In this document: one piece after another, positions 37,091 through 46,412 of the stretch
Position numbering within the stretch: position 1 is the first letter of the stretch
How the letters are laid out: every line of letters begins with the position of its first letter
NCBI GenBank assembly: GCA_943788095.1
Contig: CALSOZ010000006.1
Location: 45,559-109,558 of the forward strand
Direction of reading: 5' to 3'
Source: an uncultured Flavobacteriaceae bacterium
Lineage (GTDB): Bacteria; Bacteroidota; Bacteroidia; Flavobacteriales; Flavobacteriaceae
Length of the DNA stretch: 64,000 nt
Translations under genes and position numbers: made by a program
The notes under the pieces: model-generated
Databases searched by the model: none
Told to the model about the DNA's origin: nothing
The model's input: only the letters and a program-made list of their open reading frames with translations

Positions 37091-37333
37091 TTAGACTTCA
37101 ATATTTATAACAGATTGTATTTGTGGGGCATATTTTTTGATGGTCATTTCTACCCCCGATTTGAGTGTCATTTGATTGACACTACACGATGAGCAGGCAC
37201 CTACTAACTGCACTTTAACTATTTCGTCATTTTCGATGGCAATAAGGTTGATGTTGCCGCCATCATTTTGCAGAAATGGTCGGATTTCATCCAATGCTTT
37301 TTCAACGTTTAGTCTAAGATCTTCTGAACTCAT
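37091..37333 (-). CDS. NifU-like Fe-S scaffold protein
   Basis: An 80-residue NifU C-terminal-domain protein (Nfu). It has RPFLQNDGGNINLIAIEND and the cluster motif GACSSCSVNQMTLKSGVE (CxxC), and forms a dimer bridging a [4Fe-4S] cluster for delivery to apoproteins. Start chosen at 37333 (MSSEDLRLNVEKAL); the tracked start nine codons upstream overlaps mrp. Directly between mrp and the reductase, suggesting one transcript. Confidence 0.92.
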   Translation of the reverse strand: MSSEDLRLNVEKALDEIRPFLQNDGGNINLIAIENDEIVKVQLVGACSSCSVNQMTLKSGVEMTIKKYAPQIQSVINIEV

Positions 37334-37338
37334 TTGCT

Positions 37339-38478
37339 TTATTTTTTTACCGCAGAACACCCTGCCATCGTGGTTATTTTAATTGCATCTGTCGGAGGTA
37401 ATGCCGTATTTCTACGGACGACTTCTTGCGCTACATTTTGAGTGATTTTATTAAAGGCTTCTTCAATAGGTGTGGATGTTTGCATGGCTGCAGGACGGCC
37501 TAAATCGCCTGCTTCTCGAACACTCTGAACTAAAGGAATTTCGCCTAAAAAAGGAATGTTTAAATCGTCTGCTAAATACTTAGCACCTTCTTTGCCGAAT
37601 ATGAAATATTTGTTATCAGGTAATTCCTTAGGAGTAAAATAGGCCATATTTTCGATGATCCCTAAAACAGGTACATTTATACTTTCTTGCTGAAACATAG
37701 CTACCCCTTTTCGGGCATCGGCAAGCGCCACTGTTTGTGGGGTACTCACCACTACCGCACCAGTAATTGGTAAGGACTGCATGATACTCAGATGAATATC
37801 TCCTGTTCCCGGCGGTAAATCGATGAGAAGGAAATCTAAGTTTCCCCAAGCAGCATCAAAAATCATTTGATTTAATGCTTTGGAAGCCATGGGTCCTCTC
37901 CAAACCACCGCTTGATCGGGTTTGGTGAAAAATCCAATGGATAAAATTTTAACGCCATAATTTTCAACGGGTTTCATTTTAGATTTTCCATCTACATTGA
38001 CTGCCAATGGTTTTTCGTTTTGAACATCAAACATAATGGGAATCGATGGCCCATAAATATCTGCATCTAAAATCCCTACTTTAAATCCCATTTTGGAAAG
38101 TGTAACCGCAAGGTTAGAGGTTACGGTCGATTTACCAACCCCGCCTTTACCTGAAGCAACCGCTATTATATTTTGAATCCCAGGAATTGATTTCCCTTTG
38201 ATTTCATTTTTAGGTTGTGTTGGAGCATCCACTTTTACGTTGACCTGCACCTTAGCTTTGGCATAGACCAACTCGTGAATTGTTTTGAGGATGTCTACTT
38301 CCGTTCGTTTTTTGGCCTGTAAAGTTGGGTTGCTAATGGTGATGTCAATGATTACCTCATCGGCAAAAACCATTATATTTTTGACCGCCTGGCTTTCAAT
38401 CATATTCTGACCTTCGCCTGGGACTGTTATCGTTTTGAGCGCTTGCTCTATGTCTTGTTTGTTAAATTTCAAAGTCAC
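37339..38478 (-). CDS. mrp: Mrp/NBP35-type Fe-S carrier ATPase
   Basis: A 379-residue P-loop ATPase acting as Fe-S cluster carrier (ApbC/Mrp). N-terminal MIP18/DUF59 domain (LKTITVPGEGQNMIESQAVKN), deviant Walker A ASGKGGVGKSTVTSNLAV, switch regions DADIYGPSIPIMF and LIDLPPGTGDIHL. The C-terminal end bears the Cys of TTMAGCSAVKK; the usual CxxC of the ATPase core is not obvious. Followed 5 bp later by nifU. Confidence 0.94.
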   Translation of the reverse strand: MTLKFNKQDIEQALKTITVPGEGQNMIESQAVKNIMVFADEVIIDITISNPTLQAKKRTEVDILKTIHELVYAKAKVQVNVKVDAPTQPKNEIKGKSIPGIQNIIAVASGKGGVGKSTVTSNLAVTLSKMGFKVGILDADIYGPSIPIMFDVQNEKPLAVNVDGKSKMKPVENYGVKILSIGFFTKPDQAVVWRGPMASKALNQMIFDAAWGNLDFLLIDLPPGTGDIHLSIMQSLPITGAVVVSTPQTVALADARKGVAMFQQESINVPVLGIIENMAYFTPKELPDNKYFIFGKEGAKYLADDLNIPFLGEIPLVQSVREAGDLGRPAAMQTSTPIEEAFNKITQNVAQEVVRRNTALPPTDAIKITTMAGCSAVKK

Positions 38479-38562
38479 TAATTTAGATGGATTCTAAAGT
38501 ACAAATATACTGTGAAATGTTTTAAAATAGAAGAGGATTATAGGAAATGATGCTCTTTGAGA

Positions 38563-38889
38563 CTAGAGTTCTTTGGCAGGGTCCCAAAACACAGAATCAA
38601 ATTGTTGAATTTGATTCTTAATAACCTCAACACCTTCGTTTTCTAACAACTGCTGCATCAGGTTTGTCCCCTCAAAATGATGTTTCCCTGTGAGCAGTCC
38701 TTTGCGATTCACTACGCGGTGTGCCGGAACGTCTTTGCCATGGGAGGCCGTCATTGCATAGCCAACCATTCGAGCACTACGGGCTGCACCAAGATAAGTG
38801 GCAATAGCACCATAACTGGTCACACGACCCACTGGAATTTGACGTGCAACGTCGTAGCATTTATCAAAAAAATGAGGCGCCTTTGACAT
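38563..38889 (-). CDS. Alkyltransferase-like protein (MGMT family without active Cys)
   Basis: A 108-residue small protein of the O6-alkylguanine-DNA alkyltransferase family: FDKCYDVARQIPVGRVTSYGAIATYLG is the winged HTH and PAHRVVNRKG replaces the catalytic PCHRV, so Cys is Ala. Such ATL proteins bind O6-alkylguanine and direct it to nucleotide excision repair. Start at 38889 (MSKAPHFF) avoids overlap with the upstream lysE-like gene. Confidence 0.92.
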   Translation of the reverse strand: MSKAPHFFDKCYDVARQIPVGRVTSYGAIATYLGAARSARMVGYAMTASHGKDVPAHRVVNRKGLLTGKHHFEGTNLMQQLLENEGVEVIKNQIQQFDSVFWDPAKEL

Positions 38890-38894
38890 ACAAA

Positions 38895-39524
38895 CTATGG
38901 GGTTTTTAGAATATTTATCAACGTAGTGATCGCAATCACCGCTGTAATAATTCCTATGCTGTAATTCATCCATTTTTGAGATGATATTTTAGAATTTTTA
39001 ATTTTGTCAAAAAACAAAATATAAATATAAAGGGTGATAAAGGTTCCCGTCATGGCCCCGGCTACATAGGTAGAAATCGATATGTTATCTAAATAAAGCC
39101 ATTGATACGACACCAAGGTCGTCACCATATAGGCTTGGTAAGGAATCGGAAAAACGTTTAACGCAGACATCAATAACCCCTGAAAAAAACGACTTTTTTT
39201 ACTTTTTGAAGCCCCCATTTCATGGATATTATCCTCGCTTTTAGCGACGAGAAAAAAGTAAATTGAGATTAAAATAAAAAGAACCAATGCAACACGCTTT
39301 AATATATCGATCACATCGGGGTGTTGACTTAAGTACTTCGCAAAAACTGCTGCTAAATAGGTTTGAACAGCCACAATCAAACAAACGCCGATTGAAAAGA
39401 CAAAGCCTCTAGTATGGCCTTCTTTTAAACTAATTTTAGCCGCCGTCATATTGAGCATTCCAGGTGGAATGACTCCAATAAAGGCGATGCATAAGCCCAA
39501 CATAAATACAATTGAAATCGACAC
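38895..39524 (-). CDS. LysE family amino-acid exporter-like protein
   Basis: A 209-residue membrane protein with about six spans and the LysE/RhtB N-terminal pattern (GLCIAFIGVIPPGMLNMTAAKISLKEG), followed by GFVFSIGVCLIVAVQ. It probably exports an amino acid or related metabolite; substrate not predictable. Located between trmB (3 bp upstream) and the ATL gene (5 bp downstream), so it shares their transcript. Confidence 0.88.
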   Translation of the reverse strand: MSISIVFMLGLCIAFIGVIPPGMLNMTAAKISLKEGHTRGFVFSIGVCLIVAVQTYLAAVFAKYLSQHPDVIDILKRVALVLFILISIYFFLVAKSEDNIHEMGASKSKKSRFFQGLLMSALNVFPIPYQAYMVTTLVSYQWLYLDNISISTYVAGAMTGTFITLYIYILFFDKIKNSKISSQKWMNYSIGIITAVIAITTLINILKTP

Positions 39525-39527
39525 GCT

Positions 39528-40202
39528 TTATTTAATTTTGAATCTAATATACGTAATTGCTTTTTGAGTCGCTAAATACTGATTTTCATAAAATGTTTGA
39601 ATGGCCGTTACTTCTTCGGGACTGCCTTCCTGACGGTACACATCGTGATTGGCATATTGCACTTCATGCCCCTGACCATGCAAAAGCCCCAAGGTGTAGC
39701 CATGCATAAATTCGCTGTCCGTTTTTAGATGCACAATTCCGGCATCATTTAAAATATTTTTATAGCGTTTCAAAAACAAATCGTTGGTCATTCGATGTTT
39801 GGTTCGCTTGTATTTTATTTGAGGATCTGGAAATGTAATCCATATTTCATCAATTTCATTGGTGGCAAATAGGTTTTCAACCAGTTCTATTTGGGCACGA
39901 ATAAAAGCCACATTGGGAAGTTCATTTTCAATGGCGGTCTTAGCTCCTCTCCAAAATCGAGCGCCTTTGATATCAATACCGATAAAATTTTTGTTTGGAT
40001 ACCGCTCGGCTAGGCCAACGGTGTACTCGCCTTTCCCACAACCCAATTCTAAAACTAATGGATTTTTGTTTTTAAAAAACTGCTCATTCCATTGCCCTTT
40101 TAACGGATATTCTGCATCGACCAATTCTTCGCGTTTGGGTTGAAACACATTGTGAAAGGTGTTGTTTTCGTTGAATCGTTTGAGTTTATTTTTACTGCCC
40201 AC
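39528..40202 (-). CDS. trmB: tRNA (guanine46-N7)-methyltransferase
   Basis: A 224-residue TrmB that makes m7G46 in tRNA variable loops. Family motifs: LVLELGCGKGEYTVGLAE (SAM), NFIGIDIKGARFWRGA, DEIWITFPDPQIKYKRTKHRMT, and a terminal YIRFKIK. Intact. First gene of a tight leftward run reaching the ferredoxin gene at 35703. Confidence 0.96.
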   Translation of the reverse strand: MGSKNKLKRFNENNTFHNVFQPKREELVDAEYPLKGQWNEQFFKNKNPLVLELGCGKGEYTVGLAERYPNKNFIGIDIKGARFWRGAKTAIENELPNVAFIRAQIELVENLFATNEIDEIWITFPDPQIKYKRTKHRMTNDLFLKRYKNILNDAGIVHLKTDSEFMHGYTLGLLHGQGHEVQYANHDVYRQEGSPEEVTAIQTFYENQYLATQKAITYIRFKIK

Positions 40203-40243
40203 TTGAATTGATTTTTGTCAAAAATACGGAAAAGAACGCTGGA

Positions 40244-41281
40244 TTATTGGTTTTGTTTTTGAAGTGTGAAAGAAAATTCACTCCCAATACCAAATTTACT
40301 TTCGACATAGATTTTTTCGTCGTGTGCTTCGATGATATGTTTCACAATCGACAATCCAAGACCGGAACCCCCTTCTTTTCTAGAACCACTTTTGTCGACT
40401 CGATAAAATCGTTCAAACAAACGCGTCAAATGCTTGGCTTCAACCCCTTCCCCATTATCGGTTACACGAACAATCATTTTTTCCGAGTTCAAATCTTCCA
40501 CACTAATTTCGGTGGTGCCATTTTGATGTCCATATTTAATAGAGTTGACCACCAGATTGGAAAGCACTTGCTGAATGCGATCGCGATCGGCATGTACCAT
40601 CACTGGAGCAGGATAGTCTTTATCTAATATTAAGGAAATGTTTTTTTTCTCTGCTTTAATTTCGAGTAAATCAAACACATTGGTGATCGTCTCAAGAATA
40701 TTAAAGGTTTCAATTGTCAGATTTGCATCTCCTACTTCGAGCTTGGTGATCATATCTAAATCCTTTACAATATAAATCAATCGATCGACCCCTTTATCGG
40801 CGCGTTTTAGATATTTATCTCTTATTTTTGGATCGTCGGCAGCGCCTTCTATTAAGGTCGAAATATAGCCTTGAACTGTAAAAAGAGGGGTTTTGAGTTC
40901 ATGAGAGACATTGCCAATAAACTCTTTTCGATATTCCTCTCGAATTTTTAAAGCTTCGAATTCTAATTTCTTATTTTTAGCATAGGAGTCTATTTCCTTC
41001 GACAAACTGGCCATATCGGTGGTGATTGGACTTTGGTTAAAAGGAGCCGATTCTAAAAGTGTAAGATCTTTATAAATATTTTTAATGCTATTAAAGATAA
41101 AAGTTTCGAGTCGTAAATGAAGGATGAAAAAGGTGAAAATATAGGAACAAATAAACCAGTAAAAAAGAAAGGATGCATCAATTTCATAAAACATATACAG
41201 AAAAATACTCAATAAAAATGTGTGTAAGCCTGTGATGAATAAGGCGGTAACCATCGAGAATTTATGCGAATTTTTAGTCAT
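40244..41281 (-). CDS. Sensor histidine kinase, PhoR-like
   Basis: A 345-residue membrane kinase. Two N-terminal spans (about 9-30 and 36-56) with almost no periplasmic loop, a HisKA domain with phosphoacceptor His in FIGNVSHELKTPLFTVQGY, and the ATPase with N-box QVLSNLVVNSIKYG, G1 VTDNGEGV and G2 KEGGSGLGLSIVKHII. No HAMP or PAS is evident. It overlaps the upstream response regulator by one base. The pair resembles PhoR/PhoB, but phosphate sensing is inference. Confidence 0.93.
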   Translation of the reverse strand: MTKNSHKFSMVTALFITGLHTFLLSIFLYMFYEIDASFLFYWFICSYIFTFFILHLRLETFIFNSIKNIYKDLTLLESAPFNQSPITTDMASLSKEIDSYAKNKKLEFEALKIREEYRKEFIGNVSHELKTPLFTVQGYISTLIEGAADDPKIRDKYLKRADKGVDRLIYIVKDLDMITKLEVGDANLTIETFNILETITNVFDLLEIKAEKKNISLILDKDYPAPVMVHADRDRIQQVLSNLVVNSIKYGHQNGTTEISVEDLNSEKMIVRVTDNGEGVEAKHLTRLFERFYRVDKSGSRKEGGSGLGLSIVKHIIEAHDEKIYVESKFGIGSEFSFTLQKQNQ

Positions 41282-41970
41282 CAGAATTGAAACTTATAGC
41301 CGACCCCTTTGATTGTTTTAAAGGAATCATCTCCGATTTTTTCACGTAGTTTTCGGATGTGCACATCAATGGTTCTGCCGCCTACTACGACTTCATTTCC
41401 CCAGACTTTATCGAGAATCTCTTCTCTTTTAAATACTTTCCCAGGCTTAGAGGCGAGTAACGACAGCAATTCAAACTCTTTTCGTGGCAACACAATTTCG
41501 ACGTCTTTGTGTATAATTTTATAGGCTTCTCTATCAATTGTGAGGTCACCAAGAGTTAGAACCTCCGAGTTTTCAACAGGCGGTGACCCATGGCGTCTTC
41601 TTAATAACGACTTAATTTTACTGACCAACACTTTGGGCTTGATGGGCTTTGTGATGTAATCATCGGCACCCGCTTCAAATCCAGCGACTTGAGAATAATC
41701 TTCGCCACGTGCGGTTAAAAAAGTAATGATGGTTTCTTTTATTTCGGGAATGGTTCGGATTTGTGCGCACGCTTCAATGCCATCCATTTCAGGCATCATC
41801 ACATCCATGATAATTAAATGAGGTTGGTTTTTTTTGGCTTGTTTTACCGCTTCTAAACCATTTGCAGCGGTTAAAACAGTGTAGCCTTCTGCCAAAAGAT
41901 TATAACTCAGAATTTCTAAGATGTCTGGCTCGTCATCAACCAACAAAATTTTAATGGATTCGTTGCTCAT
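41281..41970 (-). CDS. Response regulator, OmpR/PhoB family
   Basis: A 229-residue regulator. Receiver domain with acidic pocket LLVDDEPD and phospho-Asp in LIIMDVMMPEMDG, Thr/Lys in FLTARGE and YITKPIKP; then a winged-helix DNA-binding domain (LPRKEFELLSLLASKPGKVF, VGGRTIDVHIRKLREKIG, IKGVGYKF). Paired with the histidine kinase that follows with a 1-bp overlap. Confidence 0.95.
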   Translation of the reverse strand: MSNESIKILLVDDEPDILEILSYNLLAEGYTVLTAANGLEAVKQAKKNQPHLIIMDVMMPEMDGIEACAQIRTIPEIKETIITFLTARGEDYSQVAGFEAGADDYITKPIKPKVLVSKIKSLLRRRHGSPPVENSEVLTLGDLTIDREAYKIIHKDVEIVLPRKEFELLSLLASKPGKVFKREEILDKVWGNEVVVGGRTIDVHIRKLREKIGDDSFKTIKGVGYKFQF

Positions 41971-42129
41971 TATAATGTATCTAATTAGTTCATAAAGATA
42001 TAAAAATTAAATCCTGTAACGAAACATATAAATTTAATAACCATTTAGTAACAACTTCGTAATGTTAATATAACGAACCCAGAATCTCATAAATTGTTGA
42101 CAGTTACTTAATAAGTAAGTATAAACTAA

Positions 42130-42160
42130 TTTAATATTTGTTTAATATTTCATACATTTG
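42130..42160 (+). promoter_or_regulatory. Promoter of the T9SS protein gene
   Basis: TTTA (42130-42133), 19-nt spacer, TACATTTG (42153-42160): near-consensus. The ATG follows 25 nt after. Confidence 0.5.
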
Positions 42161-42185
42161 GGTAAACAAAATTAAACCAATAATT

Positions 42186-43976
42186 ATGAAAAAAATTTAC
42201 GTATTACTTTTATCATTGACTATTACGAGCTTGTCTTTTGGGCAGACGACTGGAGACATCGCGTTTATAGGCTTCAATGCAGATGGATCGGATGATATAG
42301 CTATTGTAGTCTTAGCTGATATCGCTGCAAACACAACTATTTACATTACTGACAACGAAGTTAATGGACTAGCCCTCGCTGACACAAACGAAGGTGAACT
42401 CACTTGGGTAACAGGTGCAGATATAATTACTTCAGGAACGGTAGTCACTTTTACAGACTTATCCACAGGAACTAGTTCTGTGGTCTCTCACGGTTCAATT
42501 TCAGAAGGTAATTCATTTAATTTATCAGGTGGTGGAGATGCCGTTTTTATGTTCTTAGGAACTGACGCCAGTACCCCTACTGTATTTTTAGCAGGAGTTC
42601 AAAACGCATCTGGAGTTGCAGGCACACTTGAAGGATCTGGACTCACTGATGGATCAACTTTTTTTACTTTCACAAATTCTGGTAGTCCCGATGGAGGATA
42701 CTACTCAGGAGATAGAGATACCCAAGCAGCGTTCACAGATTATATCAACCTAATTTCTATTCCAGCTAACTGGACAACAGAAACCTCTAATGGAGAATTA
42801 GTTTTACCGTTTGTAAATACTCCTTTTACATTAGGCACACCATCACCAACAATTGTAATAACTTCCCCAGCTGACTCGACAGTTTATATCCCTGAGACTT
42901 CCACTGTTGAAGTTACATGGAGTTCTCTTAACGCCTCTGCAAGCGATACAGTGACTGTAACCGTAATTGAGGGTATGTCGTATACGGACACTCCCAACGC
43001 TACCAGTCCTTTTAGCATCACTGTTCAAGAAGGTGGGGCTTATACGGTTACTACAGAGTTAAAAAACAGTCTTGGAGACGTGCTTGACACGGACACTACC
43101 AGCTTTAGCGTCGGAGTTCTACAAGTCGTTGCAAACATCACAGCTCTAAGAGCAGATGTAGTCGCTAACGGTCCAGATGGTTTTTATGAAATTACCGAGG
43201 GGTCGTTACTAACACACAAAGATGGATATAAAGGTAAAAAATGGTTTCAAGATGCTACGCCATCTGGAATTTATATTTATGATGCAGAAGACGTAATTGC
43301 AACTACTTACAACGTAGGAGACATGGTTTCTGGATTAAAAGGTAAGGCCGTAATTGTAAATGGAGTCCTTCAATTACATCCTACAGAAGATTCTGGAGTA
43401 ATTGCTTCTTCTGATAATGCTGTGGTTGCACAAACAGTCACTATTGCAGGCTTCAATGCAGCTCCTAGCGATTATGAATCAACATTCATTAACTTTGAGA
43501 ATGTCACGTTTAGTGCTGGAGATGGTGCCGCTGTTTTTGCAACTGGACAAAATTACGTTTTGGCTCAAGGACAAGCAGAAACTGTTGTTCGTACTGAATT
43601 TTACGGCGCAGATTATATTGGTGAGATCATCCCATCAACAGAACTTGCGAATGTTTCAGGAATCGCTGGCGCATATAATGGAACTGCACAATTGTATGTT
43701 AGAAATCTTGCAGACCTTACAACACTATCTGCAGGACAATTTGAAGTTTCGAAATTTAACTTATTCCCTAACCCATCTAAAAGTGATTTTGTAAACATCA
43801 CTTCAACTGGTTCCGGAGCAATGCAAGCCGCTATATTTGACATTCTTGGAAAACAAGTGATCAATACAACGGTATCAAACAAGCGTATAAATATTTCTAC
43901 GCTTCATACAGGGATTTATATTGTAAAGCTGACGCAAGGGGCAGCAACAACGACTAAAAAATTGATTATCCAATAA
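42186..43976 (+). CDS. Secreted multidomain protein with T9SS type A sorting domain
   Basis: About 596 residues from the Met at 42186 (signal MKKIYVLLLSLTITSLSFGQ); the tracked start 16 codons upstream lies over the promoter. Domains in order: an N-terminal beta domain (GDIAFIGFNADGSDDIAIV) often seen before nuclease or esterase parts, an Ig-like segment (IVITSPADSTVYIPETSTVEV), a DUF5689-like OB domain (GFYEITEGSLLTHKDGYKGK to LYVRNLADLTTL) and the T9SS C-terminal domain (FNLFPNPSKSDFV, IFDILGKQVI, LHTGIYIVKL). No catalytic motif recognised. Exported to the cell surface or medium. Confidence 0.88.
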   Translation: MKKIYVLLLSLTITSLSFGQTTGDIAFIGFNADGSDDIAIVVLADIAANTTIYITDNEVNGLALADTNEGELTWVTGADIITSGTVVTFTDLSTGTSSVVSHGSISEGNSFNLSGGGDAVFMFLGTDASTPTVFLAGVQNASGVAGTLEGSGLTDGSTFFTFTNSGSPDGGYYSGDRDTQAAFTDYINLISIPANWTTETSNGELVLPFVNTPFTLGTPSPTIVITSPADSTVYIPETSTVEVTWSSLNASASDTVTVTVIEGMSYTDTPNATSPFSITVQEGGAYTVTTELKNSLGDVLDTDTTSFSVGVLQVVANITALRADVVANGPDGFYEITEGSLLTHKDGYKGKKWFQDATPSGIYIYDAEDVIATTYNVGDMVSGLKGKAVIVNGVLQLHPTEDSGVIASSDNAVVAQTVTIAGFNAAPSDYESTFINFENVTFSAGDGAAVFATGQNYVLAQGQAETVVRTEFYGADYIGEIIPSTELANVSGIAGAYNGTAQLYVRNLADLTTLSAGQFEVSKFNLFPNPSKSDFVNITSTGSGAMQAAIFDILGKQVINTTVSNKRINISTLHTGIYIVKLTQGAATTTKKLIIQ

Positions 43977-43999
43977 TCTCATTTTTATAATACTCAAAA

Positions 44000-44036
44000 A
44001 GAGCGTTGCCAAATGGTAACGCTCTTTTTATTTTTA
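44000..44036 (+). terminator. Terminator after the T9SS gene
   Basis: AGAGCGTTGCC-AAAT-GGTAACGCTCT (11 pairs, one G-T) followed by TTTTTATTTTT. Confidence 0.88.
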
Positions 44037-44065
44037 GCTATTTTTGTGATGGACTATTTCACAAT

Positions 44066-45046
44066 ATGAGCATCAACGATTCAATTTTTAACATCCAATC
44101 CGAAGCCGATTTTAAAGCCGTTGCTTTAAACGTTTTCAAATTTCAATTTGAACACAATACAGTGTATCGTTCCTTTTGTGATTTACTCTACAAACATCCG
44201 AGCGATGTGACCACCATAGAACAGATTCCATTTTTACCAATTGAATTTTTTAAAACTCGTAACATTGTATCTACCAAGCAACTCGCAGAAGCTACCTTTA
44301 CAAGCAGCGGCACCACTGGAAGTCGTGTGAGTAAGCATTTTGTGAGTGATTTAGCCATTTACAAACAGAGCTTTAGACGAGGTTTTGAATCGTTTTACGG
44401 CCCCATTAAAGACTATACTGTATTGGCTTTACTCCCTTCTTATTTGGAACGAGAAGGCTCGTCTTTGGTTTACATGGCAAATGACATGATTGAACAGTCC
44501 AAACAGCCTGAAAGCGGATTTTATTTGCATGATTTAGAAGCCTTAAAAAACACCTTATTGAAGCTGGAGTCCAAAGGTCAAAAAACCTTACTTGTGGGAG
44601 TTTCGTATGCCTTATTAGATTTGATGGAAGCATATTCATTCAACTTAAAACACACCATTGTCATGGAAACCGGCGGCATGAAAGGCCAACGTAAAGAACT
44701 GGTAAAATCGGAGTTACATGCGCTTTTAAAAAATGGATTTGGCGTGGACACGATTCATAGCGAATACGGGATGACGGAGTTGTTGTCACAAGCCTACTCT
44801 AAAGGAAATGGCGTGTTTGAGACGCCCCCATGGATGAAAATTTTAACAAGAGACCCCGAAGATGCACTTTGCATTCAGCCGATTGGAAAATCGGGCGGTA
44901 TTAATGTGATTGATTTGGCAAATATTAATTCGTGTGCGTTTATTGCCACGCAAGATTTAGGTAAAATGAAGCCAGATGGGACTTTTGAAGTTTTAGGCCG
45001 ATTTGATCAATCCGATATTAGAGGCTGTAATTTGATGGTGCTTTAA
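44066..45046 (+). CDS. LuxE/acyl-protein synthetase-like AMP-forming enzyme
   Basis: A 326-residue adenylate-forming protein similar to LuxE acyl-protein synthetases and small phenylacetate-CoA-ligase-like enzymes. The P-loop-like TFTSSGTTGSRVSKHFV and VMETGGMKGQRKELV, HSEYGMTELLSQAYS, and C-terminal DLGKMKPDGTFEVLGRFDQSDIRG support it. The start at 44066 (MSINDSIF) follows the terminator; the tracked start is within it. The substrate is unknown; a carboxylate is probably activated for transfer. Overlaps the convergent tyrS end by 4 bp. Confidence 0.85.
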   Translation: MSINDSIFNIQSEADFKAVALNVFKFQFEHNTVYRSFCDLLYKHPSDVTTIEQIPFLPIEFFKTRNIVSTKQLAEATFTSSGTTGSRVSKHFVSDLAIYKQSFRRGFESFYGPIKDYTVLALLPSYLEREGSSLVYMANDMIEQSKQPESGFYLHDLEALKNTLLKLESKGQKTLLVGVSYALLDLMEAYSFNLKHTIVMETGGMKGQRKELVKSELHALLKNGFGVDTIHSEYGMTELLSQAYSKGNGVFETPPWMKILTRDPEDALCIQPIGKSGGINVIDLANINSCAFIATQDLGKMKPDGTFEVLGRFDQSDIRGCNLMVL

Positions 45047-46338
45047 ACTACTCGGATAATAAAAGTGCTACGTTTTCCGCGATTGATAATCACATACGTA
45101 TCATTAATCAAGTCCGTGCTAGAAATTTTATAGGCCTCCCCTACTTTTTCTTTGTTTACTGAAATCGAATTCTCTTTTAAGGCGCGACGTGCTTCGCCAT
45201 TAGAGGCTAAAAAGTTGGTTTCTGCCGACAACGCAGCAATCATATCCAATCCAGATTCTAAAAGTGATTTTGAAATATCGGCCGTTGGCACGCCTTCAAA
45301 AACATCTAAAAACGTGGCTTCATCCAAAGTTTGAATGTCTGCTTTAAACGATTTACTGTATAAAATAGTGGATGCTTTTTCGGCATTTTCAAAATCTGCC
45401 TGACTGTGAACCATGGTGGTGATTTCTTGAGCCAGTCGTTTTTGAAGCTGTCTTAAATGCGGTTGTTCTGTATGGGTTTCAATAAGCGATTTGATCTCTT
45501 CTTCCCCTAAAAACGTAAATATTTTAATATACTTTTCAGCATCATCATCGCTGGAGTTTAACCAATATTGATAAAATTTATAAGGCGAAGTTCGTTTGGC
45601 ATCTAGCCACACGTTTCCGCCTTCACTTTTACCAAACTTAGACCCATCCGATTTGGTGATTAAAGGACAAGTAATGGCAAATCCTTTTCCATTCCCCACC
45701 CGTCTGATCAGTTCTGTTCCAGTGGTGATGTTTCCCCATTGGTCGCTTCCTCCCATTTGAATGGTACAGTCATGCGCTTTGAATAAATGCAGAAAATCAT
45801 AGCCTTGCACCAATTGATAGGTGAATTCGGTAAAACTCATTCCGTCCGAACTTTCGGCTGAAATTCTATTTTTAACAGAATCTTTGGCCATCATATAATT
45901 GACGGTGATGTGTTTTCCAACATCTCTAATAAACTCTAAAAATGAAAAATCTTTCATCCAGTCGTAATTATTGACAAGGACAGCGGCATTGGTTTCGCCG
46001 TTATCAAAATCTAAAAAATGAGCGAGTTGTTTTTTGATGGCTTCTTGATTGTGACGCAGTGTTTTTTCATCCAAAAAGTTGCGTTCTGTCGATTTTCCTG
46101 AGGGATCTCCAATCATTCCCGTTGCACCGCCAACCAATGCAAACGGCTTATGACCACATTGTTGGTAATGTGCCAAGAGCATAATTGGGACCAGGTTTCC
46201 AATGTGTAGCGAATCGGCAGTTGGGTCAAAACCCACATAAGCACTTCTCATTTGTTCTAATAAATGTGCTTCTGCGCCGGGCATCACATCATGAATCATT
46301 CCTCTCCAACGCAATACTTCAATAAAATTACTGGCCAT
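45043..46338 (-). CDS. tyrS: Tyrosyl-tRNA synthetase
   Basis: Class I synthetase charging tRNA-Tyr. HIGH equivalent DSLHIGNLVPIMLLAHYQ, tyrosine pocket MGGSDQWGNITTG, KMSKS equivalent SDGSKFGKSEGGNVWL and a C-terminal S4-like domain (NSISVNKEKVGEAYKI, YVIINRGKR). About 431 residues, intact. The Met at 46338 is chosen over the tracked one two codons earlier. Confidence 0.97.
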   Translation of the reverse strand: MASNFIEVLRWRGMIHDVMPGAEAHLLEQMRSAYVGFDPTADSLHIGNLVPIMLLAHYQQCGHKPFALVGGATGMIGDPSGKSTERNFLDEKTLRHNQEAIKKQLAHFLDFDNGETNAAVLVNNYDWMKDFSFLEFIRDVGKHITVNYMMAKDSVKNRISAESSDGMSFTEFTYQLVQGYDFLHLFKAHDCTIQMGGSDQWGNITTGTELIRRVGNGKGFAITCPLITKSDGSKFGKSEGGNVWLDAKRTSPYKFYQYWLNSSDDDAEKYIKIFTFLGEEEIKSLIETHTEQPHLRQLQKRLAQEITTMVHSQADFENAEKASTILYSKSFKADIQTLDEATFLDVFEGVPTADISKSLLESGLDMIAALSAETNFLASNGEARRALKENSISVNKEKVGEAYKISSTDLINDTYVIINRGKRSTFIIRVV

Positions 46339-46412
46339 TATCATATATTTAATTAAGACAAAGATAACAGATTCATTAGTGATCAGAAAAGAAAAAATAG
46401 TAATTTAGTGGT

